From Pseudomonas fluorescens HK44 (lineage in GTDB: Bacteria > Pseudomonadota > Gammaproteobacteria > Pseudomonadales > Pseudomonadaceae): a stretch of 64,000 nucleotides of DNA. The notes under the pieces are model-generated. The model was given only the letters and a program-made list of their open reading frames with translations. It was not told the DNA's origin and ran no database searches. Positions 26,099-35,290 of this stretch are shown here, piece after piece (position 1 is the stretch's first letter; each line of letters opens with the position of its first letter). The stretch covers positions 62,001 through 126,000 of the forward strand of contig NZ_AFOY02000007.1 of the NCBI RefSeq assembly GCF_000217955.3, in the 5' to 3' direction. The translations under genes and the position numbers were made by a program.

Positions 26099-27916
26099 TC
26101 ATGGTAGTTGCGATTCCAAAGGGCCGCCGAGCACCTTCAGGTATTCCAGGAGTGCCCAGCGCTCTTGGGGTTGCAGCAGGCGGCCGATGACCCCATTGCC
26201 TCGTTCGCCTGCACGAAATTCGTGACCACTGTTGTGGTTGCCGGTGATTCGCGTGTCGAACTCAAAACCGTTGCTGAAGGCTTCGGGGCGATAACCCAGG
26301 TGCTGTGGGTCGTATTCGAACGTGCCTCTATAGAAGGTGGTTGCGCGCTCATCCTGCGGCGAGAGCAGTTGGTAGATGTTTGGTACTGAACCGTTATGCA
26401 GAAACGGTGGTGTCGCCCAAACGCCCTCCAGCGGTCGGGCCTTGTACGCGCGCAGTTCACGAACGCCAATCGGAAGGCCGAATCCATCCATGGCGGGGCG
26501 CTCTTCAGGCGTGACGTTGGCATCACGGTAAGCACGGTTCTCGACGAAGGCCGTTACGTAGGCCAGTCCTTTGGCAACCGAGAGTTTGCTCAGGTTCAGT
26601 GGTTCGGCAGGCGTCGGGTGCAGCTTGACGTCCAGTTTCGCCAGTTCGGCCACGTCCCATTTGAGCGGGCTCAGGTCGAAACGGTGGTCGGCGATGTTGT
26701 TGGCGGCCCCCGGGTCGGTACCAATGACGTCCACCGGCAACATTTTCAGTTTCTGCTCGGGCCGACCATTGGTCACTGTCACGTTCGGTACATGGCAACC
26801 GGCGCAATTTTCGGCGAACAGCGTGCGGCCCTTGGCGGCCAGTGGTTTGTCGATGCTGCCGAGCAATGCTTCGGGCCAGGCTGGAGGTTTGAGTCGCTTA
26901 AGGGTTTCTTCGATCAGTTGCAGGTCACGTACTCGCACGCTGGAAGGGTAGCGATCATCGCTCTTGAGCGGCTGGCCGGCGGCATCGAAGAAGTTCAGCG
27001 TCGCGCCGACACCCAGGGCTTCGCCGATGTTGCGCGCCATGGGTTGCTGGGCTGAGCCGTTCCATTGCACCCAATCGAAGGTCCAGATATCCCATAGCTG
27101 CGGGTAGTCCACGGGCGCATTGGCCACTCGATAGTTGTTCGGCGAAATGGCGTCGCCGAAACTGGCATTGGCGATACGGCCGAAAGCGTCGGTACGGCCT
27201 GGGCCCTCTTCGGTAGGGTAGAGGCCGCGGTGGGTGTCATTCCAGGCAGCGCGCAGGAAGGTATCCAGCGACGTTTTGAAGTCCTGGCGCAGTTGTGAGT
27301 GCTGGGCGTCATAGTCCTGACCCAGCACATTGTGTGCGAAGCGTTCGAATTTCCAGGGGTTGTAGTAGGTCGAGGCGAGGCTTGCGACCAATGCCTGACC
27401 GAAACTGCCGCCGCGCAGAGTGGGAACGCTGGAAGGTAATACGTGCTGTGCCGAGCCGCCGTCGATGCGTACTGCCTGGCCTTTAAAGCGCAGCTCGCCG
27501 GTGTGGCAGGCGGCGCAGGTAACATCCAGAAACTCTTCTTTACTGCCTGGGTTCTGATGGCGGGCGAAGCCGACGGGCAGGTTGCCTGGGTTATAAGGGG
27601 TGGCTTTCTGGGCGGGATCCACCAGAAAGCCAAAACGTGCCAGGTACTCGGGCGCGGCAAAGCGTTGTTCCGAGAACGGCAGTTCAAGTGCTGTGAACCA
27701 GTTGTAGCGCAGGCCTTTGACCTGCGTACCCTGCGGCGTGAAGTAGTAGGTCTGGCGGTCGGCGGCGTTCCACTGCTCGAGGTAATTCACCTGCTGGACT
27801 GGCGTATAGGCTGGCAGTTTCGGGTTGGCGACGTAATACAGGACCACCGCCAGAGCGACTGTCAGCAGGGTGATTATCAGCAACAGCACACGGATCAAGA
27901 GGCGCACGTTAAACAT
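26099..27916 (-). CDS. Di-haem cytochrome c, RoxA/cytochrome c peroxidase-like
   Basis: 605 aa. One N-terminal membrane helix (about residues 5-29) is followed by a large periplasmic part with two CXXCH haem sites, CAACH near residue 135 and CAGCH near 365. The late motif GVWATPPFLHNGSVPNIYQLL is shared with the RoxA/LcpK-type di-haem dioxygenase and peroxidase family. It precedes the catalase-like gene in the same direction. Possible roles are peroxide reduction or dioxygenation of a lipid-like substrate in the periplasm. The substrate is unassigned. Confidence 0.87.
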   Translation of the reverse strand: MFNVRLLIRVLLLIITLLTVALAVVLYYVANPKLPAYTPVQQVNYLEQWNAADRQTYYFTPQGTQVKGLRYNWFTALELPFSEQRFAAPEYLARFGFLVDPAQKATPYNPGNLPVGFARHQNPGSKEEFLDVTCAACHTGELRFKGQAVRIDGGSAQHVLPSSVPTLRGGSFGQALVASLASTYYNPWKFERFAHNVLGQDYDAQHSQLRQDFKTSLDTFLRAAWNDTHRGLYPTEEGPGRTDAFGRIANASFGDAISPNNYRVANAPVDYPQLWDIWTFDWVQWNGSAQQPMARNIGEALGVGATLNFFDAAGQPLKSDDRYPSSVRVRDLQLIEETLKRLKPPAWPEALLGSIDKPLAAKGRTLFAENCAGCHVPNVTVTNGRPEQKLKMLPVDVIGTDPGAANNIADHRFDLSPLKWDVAELAKLDVKLHPTPAEPLNLSKLSVAKGLAYVTAFVENRAYRDANVTPEERPAMDGFGLPIGVRELRAYKARPLEGVWATPPFLHNGSVPNIYQLLSPQDERATTFYRGTFEYDPQHLGYRPEAFSNGFEFDTRITGNHNSGHEFRAGERGNGVIGRLLQPQERWALLEYLKVLGGPLESQLP

Positions 27917-28177
27917 CCTTGTCGATTTATGGCCTTGTTATGCCTTAGCCTCGGGAATGCGGCAAGTGGCCATTACGCCAGGTGCTGTAGGAACCGGCGT
28001 TTATTGCACTGAGAAGAAGCTGACAGAAGCTTCATGACCACTGCTCGCAAAATGCGTTAAAAGGCCTGAACTTATCGGAGCTTTCCTGCTCTCATGCCGG
28101 TAGCCATTGGTCGTGGCGGCCTGATAAGCTCGCGGCTTTATTCGATTGCCCTTTAGGCGCATGAACAAGGAAATAGC

Positions 28178-28891
28178 ATGAAACAGCATCGGTTGGCGGC
28201 GGCGGTGGCCCTGGTTAGCCTGGTACTCGCGGGTTGTGACTCGCAGACCAGCGTTGAGCTGAAAACCCCGGCGCAAAAAGCTTCCTACGGTATTGGCCTG
28301 AACATGGGCAAGAGCCTGGCTCAGGAAGGCATGGATGATCTGGATTCCAAAGCCGTAGCCCAAGGCATCGAAGATGCCGTCGGCAAGAAAGAACAGAAAC
28401 TGAAGGATGACGAGCTGGTCGAAGCTTTCGCTGCGCTGCAAAAGCGCGCTGAAGAGCGTCTGGCCAAGATGAGCGAAGAGTCGGCAGCTGCCGGCAAGAA
28501 ATTCCTCGAAGACAACGCGAAGAAGCCGGGTGTCGTTACCACTGCTTCGGGTCTGCAGTACGAAGTGGTCAAGAAAGCCGATGGCCCACAGCCCAAGCCG
28601 ACTGACGTAGTGACTGTTCACTACACTGGCAAGCTGACCAACGGCACCGTTTTCGACAGCTCCGTCGAGCGCGGCAGCCCGATTGATCTGCCGGTTAGCG
28701 GTGTGATCCCGGGTTGGGTTGAAGGTCTGCAACTGATGCACGTCGGCGAGAAGTACAAACTGTACATCCCTAGCGATCTGGCCTACGGCGCACAAAGCCC
28801 TAGCCCGGCAATCCCGGCCAACTCGGTGCTGGTATTCGACCTGGAACTGCTGGCGATCAAAGATCCGGCAAAACAAGACGCCGCCAAGTAA
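28178..28891 (+). CDS. FKBP-type peptidyl-prolyl isomerase, lipoprotein
   Basis: 237 aa, of the FkpA/Mip type. The N-terminal signal ends in a lipobox LVLAGC (Cys 20), so the protein is lipid-anchored, probably in the outer membrane facing the periplasm. Residues about 28-115 form the helical dimerisation domain (YGIGLNMGKSLAQEGMDDLD). Residues about 118-230 are the FKBP domain with VHYTGKLTNGTVFDSS, GVIPGWVEGLQLM and IPSDLAYG. It acts as a periplasmic folding helper. A GC-rich terminator follows. Confidence 0.95.
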   Translation: MKQHRLAAAVALVSLVLAGCDSQTSVELKTPAQKASYGIGLNMGKSLAQEGMDDLDSKAVAQGIEDAVGKKEQKLKDDELVEAFAALQKRAEERLAKMSEESAAAGKKFLEDNAKKPGVVTTASGLQYEVVKKADGPQPKPTDVVTVHYTGKLTNGTVFDSSVERGSPIDLPVSGVIPGWVEGLQLMHVGEKYKLYIPSDLAYGAQSPSPAIPANSVLVFDLELLAIKDPAKQDAAK

Positions 28892-28908
28892 TCAGCGTCT
28901 GCTATAAA

Positions 28909-28938
28909 AACAACGCCCCGTTCATGCGGGGCGTTGTT
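28909..28938 (+). terminator. Intrinsic terminator of the FKBP gene
   Basis: AACAACGCCCCG-TTCATG-CGGGGCGTTGTT. Strong stem, weak T-run. Confidence 0.75.
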
Positions 28939-29142
28939 GCATCTGGCGTTCAGTGGTCGACAATTCAAGCGAACGGACGCGGTGGAGTGGAGTCATAGCA
29001 TTGAGGGGGCCGCAGCTAAACGCAGTAGGTTGCCAAGTCAATGAAATATTGGGGTTTTTTTATGTGAGTAAAAAACGCCCGATCTAAGCTGAGCCCTTGT
29101 AAGACGGGGCCTTCAGACGTGAAAAGCGGCTCTGTTCACAAG

Positions 29143-29167
29143 GTTATCCACAACTTGTGTGGATAAC
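29143..29167. promoter_or_regulatory. Perfect inverted pair of consensus DnaA boxes
   Basis: GTTATCCACA at 29143-29152 and TGTGGATAAC at 29158-29167 are exact inverted copies 5 nt apart; each contains the consensus TTATCCACA. They end 9 nt before the GGGAG ribosome site of the DUF1232 gene, where a bound protein would block the promoter or leader. Confidence 0.75.
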
Positions 29168-29185
29168 ATTTCAACGGGAGAGATG

Positions 29186-29641
29186 ATGAAAGCACCCTGG
29201 AATTTCGCTCGATTTCTGCCCTTGGCGGGAAGGTTGCTCAGTCGTGGGCGATTACCGGCCCTGTTGTTCGCCGTAGCCAGAAAAGGGGCGAGCCAGGGTA
29301 ACCGTTTGGGCAAGCTCAAAGATGACCTTCGATTGCTGCAGGCATTGTGCCTGGCGTACTGGCGCGGCGAGTATCGGAACATCAGTCGCAAATCGATGCT
29401 GATAGTGGTGGCGGGGCTGATGTACTTCCTCAGCCCGCTCGACGCGATCCCTGATTTCATCCCGGTATTTGGCATGCTCGATGACATCGCCGTGCTGGCC
29501 TGGGTGATGAAAACCCTCGATGACGAACTGAACGCTTTCCGTGCCTGGCGCGACCGTCAGAGTCCAGAAAAGCTCGCGGCCGTGGAGCGCTTGCCTGATA
29601 CGCCGGAGCAATTACAACTGCAAGGCCCGAAAAAAATCTGA
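29186..29641 (+). CDS. DUF1232 (YkvA-type) protein
   Basis: About 151 aa. The DUF1232 core is KSMLIVVAGLMYFLSPLDAIPDFIPVFGMLDDIAVLAWVMKTL, near residues 70-110; the SPLDxIPDxIPxxGxxDD pattern defines the family. The N-terminus is basic. ATG 29186 (or 29183) follows GGGAG; an upstream GTG at 29159 would lie in the DnaA palindrome. The biological role of DUF1232 is not known. It is the first of four same-strand small genes. Confidence 0.85.
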   Translation: MKAPWNFARFLPLAGRLLSRGRLPALLFAVARKGASQGNRLGKLKDDLRLLQALCLAYWRGEYRNISRKSMLIVVAGLMYFLSPLDAIPDFIPVFGMLDDIAVLAWVMKTLDDELNAFRAWRDRQSPEKLAAVERLPDTPEQLQLQGPKKI

Positions 29642-29757
29642 GTCGAATCAGGTTCATCCACAGATTGATACCCCCCTCGCGACCTTGGCGGCTGTTAGGA
29701 TTACACTTCTAAAGAAAAGTGCCGACTCGCTAAGTGTTGTTGTCCTACGGGGTAGTC

Positions 29758-30099
29758 ATGGATATTCAGATAATTGCACGTGATGGCGAACCCGAATACG
29801 CGGTTCTGCCGTGGGCTCAGTATCAAGCGTTATTGAAAGCAGCAGGCGTCACTGAACAACCACCGCGTGAAGCGACAGTCCGTCACGCGGCCGCAGCAGA
29901 CCAGGTTCTTCCGGGTCTGGATCAACTACGCAGTTTGCGCGAAGGGAAGGGCATCGCCATTGAGGCGCTGGCCCGCACGGTGGGCATCAGCCCGTCTTAC
30001 CTGGCCTTGATCGAAAGTGGCGAGCGTCAACCTGACGCAGCGATTCGCCGCAGCCTGGCCTGGGAATTGACGGTGCCGGGATGGAGGGATGAATCGTGA
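29758..30099 (+). CDS. XRE-type HTH protein
   Basis: 113 aa. The N-terminal 32 residues (MDIQIIARDGEPEYAVLPWAQYQALL) look like the short strand-helix start seen in some antitoxins. Residues about 60-105 form an XRE HTH: LRSLREGKGIAIEALARTVGISPSYLALIESGERQP. The next gene overlaps by GTGA, so the two are coupled. It could be an antitoxin, but the partner does not resemble a known toxin; a housekeeping regulator is equally possible. Confidence 0.8.
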   Translation: MDIQIIARDGEPEYAVLPWAQYQALLKAAGVTEQPPREATVRHAAAADQVLPGLDQLRSLREGKGIAIEALARTVGISPSYLALIESGERQPDAAIRRSLAWELTVPGWRDES

Positions 30100-30467
30100 G
30101 CGTACGCATCAGTCGTCAACATTGGGACGGTTTAATCGGCGAACTGGATCAGGCCCGCCGCCAGCGTCATCTTTTGACTTATCGCGCTTTGCTTGAGCGT
30201 TTGCAGCTGCCAAGCCCGGCCATGCAAACCCTGACTGCCGCGCTTGAGCACCTGGCGGCTCTGGATGCACGGGCCGAGCAGCCGCTGCGCAGTTCGCTGG
30301 TTATCAGCCAGGGCGCTAGCCGTCTGCCGCGCACCGGGTTTTTCGAATGCGTCGAGCGGCTGGGGCGTTTCTCAGGGCCTTCCGATGGCGTGGCTGCTGC
30401 GTCCTGGCATGCGTCGGAAGTGGTGCGGGTGTTTGAGTACGAATACCCCGAATCTGCGGAGGCCTGA
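30096..30467 (+). CDS. Conserved hypothetical protein, 123 aa
   Basis: GTG start at 30096 overlapping the XRE stop. Mostly helical, with SRQHWDGLIGELDQARRQRHLLTYRALLERLQLPSPAMQTL near the N-terminus, a fold like that of small DNA-associated proteins, and the C-terminal VVRVFEYEYP. No family recognised. It lies directly against the next gene (TGAATG). Confidence 0.72.
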   Translation: MSVRISRQHWDGLIGELDQARRQRHLLTYRALLERLQLPSPAMQTLTAALEHLAALDARAEQPLRSSLVISQGASRLPRTGFFECVERLGRFSGPSDGVAAASWHASEVVRVFEYEYPESAEA

Positions 30468-30869
30468 ATGCTCTGGCGACTCAAGGCCCGTGCCAGTTAC
30501 TGGCTGGCACGCAGGCTGTTTCATTGGTCATGGTTTGTCCGCCAGCCACGCGGCTGGAGCTGGCTTGAAGGCCAGTTCGCGCGTATGGCGAACCTTGGTG
30601 ATGTCGGTGCGCAAAGCTTCTATGGCCACATCCTGACGTTCCGTGGCCAAGGCCTCGGTGCCCGTGAAGAGGGCTTGCGTTTGTTGCGCCTCGCCGCATT
30701 GGCGGGGGACGGTAAAGCGGCCTATCAGGTCGGCGTGATCAGTCTTGCCGGAACCCCGGGCAAGGCCCCTGACGCTGCCGAAGCGGCGCGTTGGTGGCAG
30801 ATGGCGGCCAAGGCCGGACATCCGCTGGCCGAGATCAAGCTCAAGGAACTGGCGTCACGTGATGCTTGA
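30468..30869 (+). CDS. Sel1-repeat protein
   Basis: 133 aa. Two Sel1-like helical repeats lie at about residues 44-125 (AQSFYGHILTFRGQGLGAREEGLRLLRLAALAG and AAYQVGVISLAGTPGKAPDAAEAARWWQMAAKAGHPLAEIKL). The N-terminus is basic and aromatic. It is the last gene of the small cluster; the accessory Rhs locus begins 230 bp downstream. Presumed protein-protein adaptor. Confidence 0.8.
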   Translation: MLWRLKARASYWLARRLFHWSWFVRQPRGWSWLEGQFARMANLGDVGAQSFYGHILTFRGQGLGAREEGLRLLRLAALAGDGKAAYQVGVISLAGTPGKAPDAAEAARWWQMAAKAGHPLAEIKLKELASRDA

Positions 30870-31098
30870 CGGCCACTCTCACACGGGTTGATCCGGTTTG
30901 CCCGCAATCGCGGGTAAGCCACTTTCCTACAGGCGTTTGTAAAGTATTCGCCGATCAAGCATTGCCCGTTCTGCTTGATTGAGCCATTTCCTCCGCTTTA
31001 GCGAAATACCCTACATCATCCTCCGTTTGTCCTGACTTCATTCCCCGCGCAATCCCCGCACAGTCTCGCGTCCCACAGCGACCGCGCGAAGATTGCGA

Positions 31099-34000
31099 AT
31101 GCTCGATCCCAAAAAACTGCTGGCCTTGAACACCGCCATTGGCCATCTGGTCATCGCTGCGCTGAACCCGAAAGAACCGGACATTGCGGCCGTCCTCAAT
31201 GACTTTCACCATTGCCTCAGCGACTACGATTCCTGGGCCGAAAGTTTCTGGACGGGTGCAGCACTGGATGTCGAGCAGGTGTTCAAGGTCGGCAACGACG
31301 TCAGCCTCAGCGCCCCGAAAAACTCGACCACACCGATCAGCGCCACCGTTGCGTCCTGTCCGGCCGGCGGGTCATTGACCCTGGTGCACATGTTCGAGGC
31401 GGCGCGTTTCGTGCCGATCGGCAATACCCCGGTGATGCTCGAAGTATTGATCGATGGGCCGGGCGGGGATGAGGTCGTCGGCGAGCCGGTCCATGCCACG
31501 ATCGGCCCCAGCGGTATCCTCGAAGTCCCCGAATGCTGGCGTGGCCAGCGTCACCGAATCACCTTTTACCCCAACGTCTCTCAAGACCACGTCAAGGCGC
31601 TCTACGCCTCTTATCAAACCACCATTGCCGAGCTTGAGGACTGGCTGCAAAGCGAGTGGACGAACGAGTTTCAACCGTTGTGGGCAAGCTTTTCGCAAAG
31701 CGGTTTTATCGAGCGCTACAACGCGTTGCAGCAGGCTGATCAACGGGGTGTTGAAAGCGCTTTGCTCGACCTCTGGGATGACGTTCAGCAGCTCTATCAC
31801 TTGCTGGCCGACCTGCAAGCCAACAGTGAAAAGCTCCTCGAATACCTGACCCAGGCCGAGCTCGAAACCCTGCTCAACGCTTCCACAGAGGCGATTGCCA
31901 ATGGCTTGCTGGTGCTCAGCGATGAACCGTTGCTGTTCATCTATCTGGCGGCCGTCACCAGTTGGTTGCGGATGCTGCCGCCGCAGTACGAAGCCGAAGT
32001 AATGGCCGAAATTCGTACAGGCGTGTTGATCGGATTGCTGCTGGCTTGCGTGACCGGACCGATGGGCGTTGGGGCGGGTGTGGGCGCCAAAGTACTGGGG
32101 AAGATCAAGTCGCAGCGTGCTCGACAGTGGCTGGCAGCCTTGAGCATCCGGCTGGCGCAAGTGTCGAGCAATCAGCGTTTCAGCAGTCACGCCGATGCGC
32201 TCAAGCCGCTGATGGTGAGTGCCCGGAAGGCGTCGCTGGCGCCAACACCCCGAGGGCCGCTGAAGATTACCCCCGCAGAAGCGCCGACCCTTTACGTGAA
32301 AAACCCTGCGGCCATCGCCCGCGACAAGTCTGGGCCCAGGACCCGCCTGAGCAAGCAGGAGCATCACGACAACGCCCCGGATCAGGCGAAAAACCCCAAC
32401 GGCGCCAGCGCCGACACCGCGAACAAAACCGCCACCCACAACTGCCCGGTGTCGATGGTCACTGGTGAAGAACTGCTGACTCTCACCGATGGCGAACTCG
32501 ACGGCTTGCTGCCGTTCGCCTTCACCCGGTTGTACCGCACCAGCGCGGTCGAAATCGATAGCGGACTGGGCTTTGGCTGGAGCCATTCGCTGGCGCACCG
32601 CCTGGAAAACGACGGCGATAACGTCGTCTGGATCGACCAGGAAAACCGCCGCACGCGCTTCCCCAGACCCAGCGCCGAGCGTCCGGCGATCCACAACAGT
32701 TTGTCCCGTGCAGCGATTTATCTGGGCGACGCCGCCGATGAGCTGATCCTCGCCCAGGCCGGTGAGGCGACGCGTTTCTACCATTTTCGTGACGGTAATC
32801 TCACGGCCATCAGCGACCCTTACAACAACCGCCTGCGCATCACCCGCGATCGCCAGGCGCGGATCAAACGTCTGGACAATGGCGCCGGTCGCGCCTTGCT
32901 GTTGTGTTACGACCGGCGACATCTGATCGCCGTCGACTATCAAGTCTATCGCGCGGCTGCGAGTGCCGATGAAGCCTGGCAAACCGAGCAAACGCTGGTT
33001 GCCTATCGCTATGACGACTGTCATCGACTGATCGAAGTCGTCAACGCCGCGGGCGAAAGCGAGCGCTACGACTACGACAATCAGGCGGTGATTCTCCAGC
33101 GGCAACTGGCCGGCGGCGCAAGTTTTTTCTGGGAGTGGGAGCGCGAAGGCAAAGCCGCCCGATGCGTGCGGCACTGGGCGAGTTTTGCGCAGATGGACGC
33201 ACGTTATGCCTGGGACGATAACGGCAGCGTCACGGTGCAGAACGCCGATGGCAGCCAAGAGGTTTACGTCCACGACCCGCAGGCGCGGCTGGTGCGCAAG
33301 GTCGAGCCGGACGGTGCCGAACACCTGAAGGCTTACGACGATAACGGTCAGTTGGTGGCCGAGAAAGATCCTCTCGGCGGCGTCACCCAATACGCCTATA
33401 ACGATGCCGGGCGGTTGCTGGCGGTCATTGCGCCAGAAGACGAACCGACTTACTACGAGTATCACAACGGTTTCGTTCGGATGATGCGTCGGGGCAAGGC
33501 GCGTTGGAAGTACCAGCGAAACGTCCAGGGCGATATCACCGCACAAGTCGACCCCGATGGGCACATCACCCATTACCACTACGATGATCGGGGCCGACTG
33601 CTGTCGATCCGCTATCCGGATAACAGTTGTCACCTCCTTGTCTGGAACGACCTTGGGCAACTGACCGAAGAGCAACAGCCGGACGGTGGCCGGCGGTGTT
33701 TCGCTTACGACGCGTTGGGCCGGCAAAGCCGTCGTCAGGATGCTCACGGTGCGGTCACCCAGTATCAATGGGACGTTCTCGGCCGGTTGATCCGGACTAC
33801 CTTGCCCGGAGGTATCACCCGCGCCTTCAGTTACAACGCCTACGGCAAACTCATCGCCGAACGCGATGAGTCGGGCCAGGTCACGCGCTACGAATACGCC
33901 GATGACCTGCACCTGGTCAGCCGTCGCATCAATGCCGACGGCAGCCAGTTGCACTATCGCTACGACAACGCACGGCTGTTGCTCAGCGAAATCGAAAACG

Positions 34001-35283
34001 AGGTGGGCGAAAAGTACCTGCTGGCGTACGGCCCCAACGGGCTGATCGAGCAAGAAACCGGCTTTGATGGTCGGCGCACCGCGTATCGCTATGACCTCAG
34101 CGGCCATCTGCTGGAGAAAACCGAGTTTGGCGACGATGGTTCGCGGCTGATTAGCGCGTACCAGCGCGATACGGCGGGGCGCCTGCTGGTCAAGACCTTG
34201 CCCGATGGCCGGAAGGTCGACTATCGCTACGACGGTCTTGGTCGTCTGGTCAGCGTCGATGATGGCTACGACCACCCGTTGGAGTTCGAGTACGACCAGC
34301 AGGACCGGCTGATCACCGAACACCAGGGCTGGGGCACCTTGCGCTATGGCTACGACGCCTGCGGCCAGCTCAATCGACTGCGTCTGCCGGATAACAGCAC
34401 CCTCGACTACCACCACGCCAAGGGCGGGGCGCTCACCGCCATCGACCTCAACGGCACGCGGCTGACCACGCACGTCTTTGACGCGGGGCGCGAGCAGCAA
34501 CGCCAGCAAGGCCAGTTGCTCAGTCGGTATCACTACGATGAGCAGGATCGATTGCACGCCCACACGGTCTCTCATGCTGAGCAGCCACGCCATCGCCGTG
34601 ATTACGCTTACAGCGCCAACGGCAACCTCGATTTCATCGCCGACAGTTGTCACGGCCAGCGCAACTATCACTACGACGCGCTGAACCGCCTGGTTCGCGT
34701 CCGCCACTCTCGCGATCCACAGCAGGAAAGCTTCGCCCATGACCCTGCCGGCAACCTGCAGATGCAGGATCGTCCGGGGCTGGCGACGATCAAAGGCAAC
34801 CGCCTGCTGCTGCAAGGCGATCGCCATTACGACTACGACGCCTTCGGCAACCTGATCCGCGAACGTCGCGGCACCGCACAAAAACTCGTCACCGAATACC
34901 GCTACGACTGTCAGCACCGGTTGATCGGTATGACACTGCCCGATGGCAGCAGCGCGACCTATCGCTACGACGCCTTTGGCCGGCGCATCGCCAAAACCGT
35001 CGACGGCCACACCACCGAGTTTTTCTGGCAAGGCGAGCAACTGATCGCCGAACACAGCCGCGAGCATCACCGCAGCTACGTCTACGAACCCGGCAGCTTT
35101 CGCCCGCTGGCCCTGCTCGACGGCTTCGGTCCCCGCAAAGCTTGCCCGTTCTACTACCAACTCGACCACCTCGGCACCCCCGCAGGAACTCACCGACTAC
35201 AGCGGCGAAATCGTCTGGTCCGCGACCTACAAGGCCTATGGGAAACTCGACAGCCTCCAGCACTTTGGCGAAGAACAACTTGA
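31099..35283 (+). CDS. Rhs repeat protein, N-terminal part and core (ends early by frameshift)
   Basis: Polymorphic toxin carrier. Residues about 1-290 form a pre-Rhs helical/beta region without a PAAR motif, and about 300-340 is hydrophobic (GVLIGLLLACVTGPMGVGAGVGA). Then comes the entry NCPVSMVTGEELLTLTDGELDGLLPFAFTRLYRTS, and a long YD-repeat shell (YRYDxxGRL-type repeats) to about residue 1360. At 35177-35181 a run of five C instead of an expected four shifts the frame after YYQLDHLGTP, giving an unrelated tail and a stop at 35283. Restoring one base rejoins the conserved core ending DPLGL. ATG 31099 is chosen as start. The cluster carries no VgrG or other secretion gene. Confidence 0.88.
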   Translation: MLDPKKLLALNTAIGHLVIAALNPKEPDIAAVLNDFHHCLSDYDSWAESFWTGAALDVEQVFKVGNDVSLSAPKNSTTPISATVASCPAGGSLTLVHMFEAARFVPIGNTPVMLEVLIDGPGGDEVVGEPVHATIGPSGILEVPECWRGQRHRITFYPNVSQDHVKALYASYQTTIAELEDWLQSEWTNEFQPLWASFSQSGFIERYNALQQADQRGVESALLDLWDDVQQLYHLLADLQANSEKLLEYLTQAELETLLNASTEAIANGLLVLSDEPLLFIYLAAVTSWLRMLPPQYEAEVMAEIRTGVLIGLLLACVTGPMGVGAGVGAKVLGKIKSQRARQWLAALSIRLAQVSSNQRFSSHADALKPLMVSARKASLAPTPRGPLKITPAEAPTLYVKNPAAIARDKSGPRTRLSKQEHHDNAPDQAKNPNGASADTANKTATHNCPVSMVTGEELLTLTDGELDGLLPFAFTRLYRTSAVEIDSGLGFGWSHSLAHRLENDGDNVVWIDQENRRTRFPRPSAERPAIHNSLSRAAIYLGDAADELILAQAGEATRFYHFRDGNLTAISDPYNNRLRITRDRQARIKRLDNGAGRALLLCYDRRHLIAVDYQVYRAAASADEAWQTEQTLVAYRYDDCHRLIEVVNAAGESERYDYDNQAVILQRQLAGGASFFWEWEREGKAARCVRHWASFAQMDARYAWDDNGSVTVQNADGSQEVYVHDPQARLVRKVEPDGAEHLKAYDDNGQLVAEKDPLGGVTQYAYNDAGRLLAVIAPEDEPTYYEYHNGFVRMMRRGKARWKYQRNVQGDITAQVDPDGHITHYHYDDRGRLLSIRYPDNSCHLLVWNDLGQLTEEQQPDGGRRCFAYDALGRQSRRQDAHGAVTQYQWDVLGRLIRTTLPGGITRAFSYNAYGKLIAERDESGQVTRYEYADDLHLVSRRINADGSQLHYRYDNARLLLSEIENEVGEKYLLAYGPNGLIEQETGFDGRRTAYRYDLSGHLLEKTEFGDDGSRLISAYQRDTAGRLLVKTLPDGRKVDYRYDGLGRLVSVDDGYDHPLEFEYDQQDRLITEHQGWGTLRYGYDACGQLNRLRLPDNSTLDYHHAKGGALTAIDLNGTRLTTHVFDAGREQQRQQGQLLSRYHYDEQDRLHAHTVSHAEQPRHRRDYAYSANGNLDFIADSCHGQRNYHYDALNRLVRVRHSRDPQQESFAHDPAGNLQMQDRPGLATIKGNRLLLQGDRHYDYDAFGNLIRERRGTAQKLVTEYRYDCQHRLIGMTLPDGSSATYRYDAFGRRIAKTVDGHTTEFFWQGEQLIAEHSREHHRSYVYEPGSFRPLALLDGFGPRKACPFYYQLDHLGTPAGTHRLQRRNRLVRDLQGLWETRQPPALWRRTT

Positions 35284-35290
35284 GCAGCCG

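Noticed and set aside
29758..30467. XRE gene and its coupled partner as a toxin-antitoxin pair
   Set aside because: The partner has no toxin features and the genes sit in a conserved-looking small cluster; a housekeeping role is as likely.
31372..35193. 1273-codon open frame on the minus strand opposite the Rhs gene
   Set aside because: It mirrors the high-GC Rhs reading frame, has a repetitive unnatural Val/Ala composition, and no ribosome site; the plus strand shows clear YD repeats.
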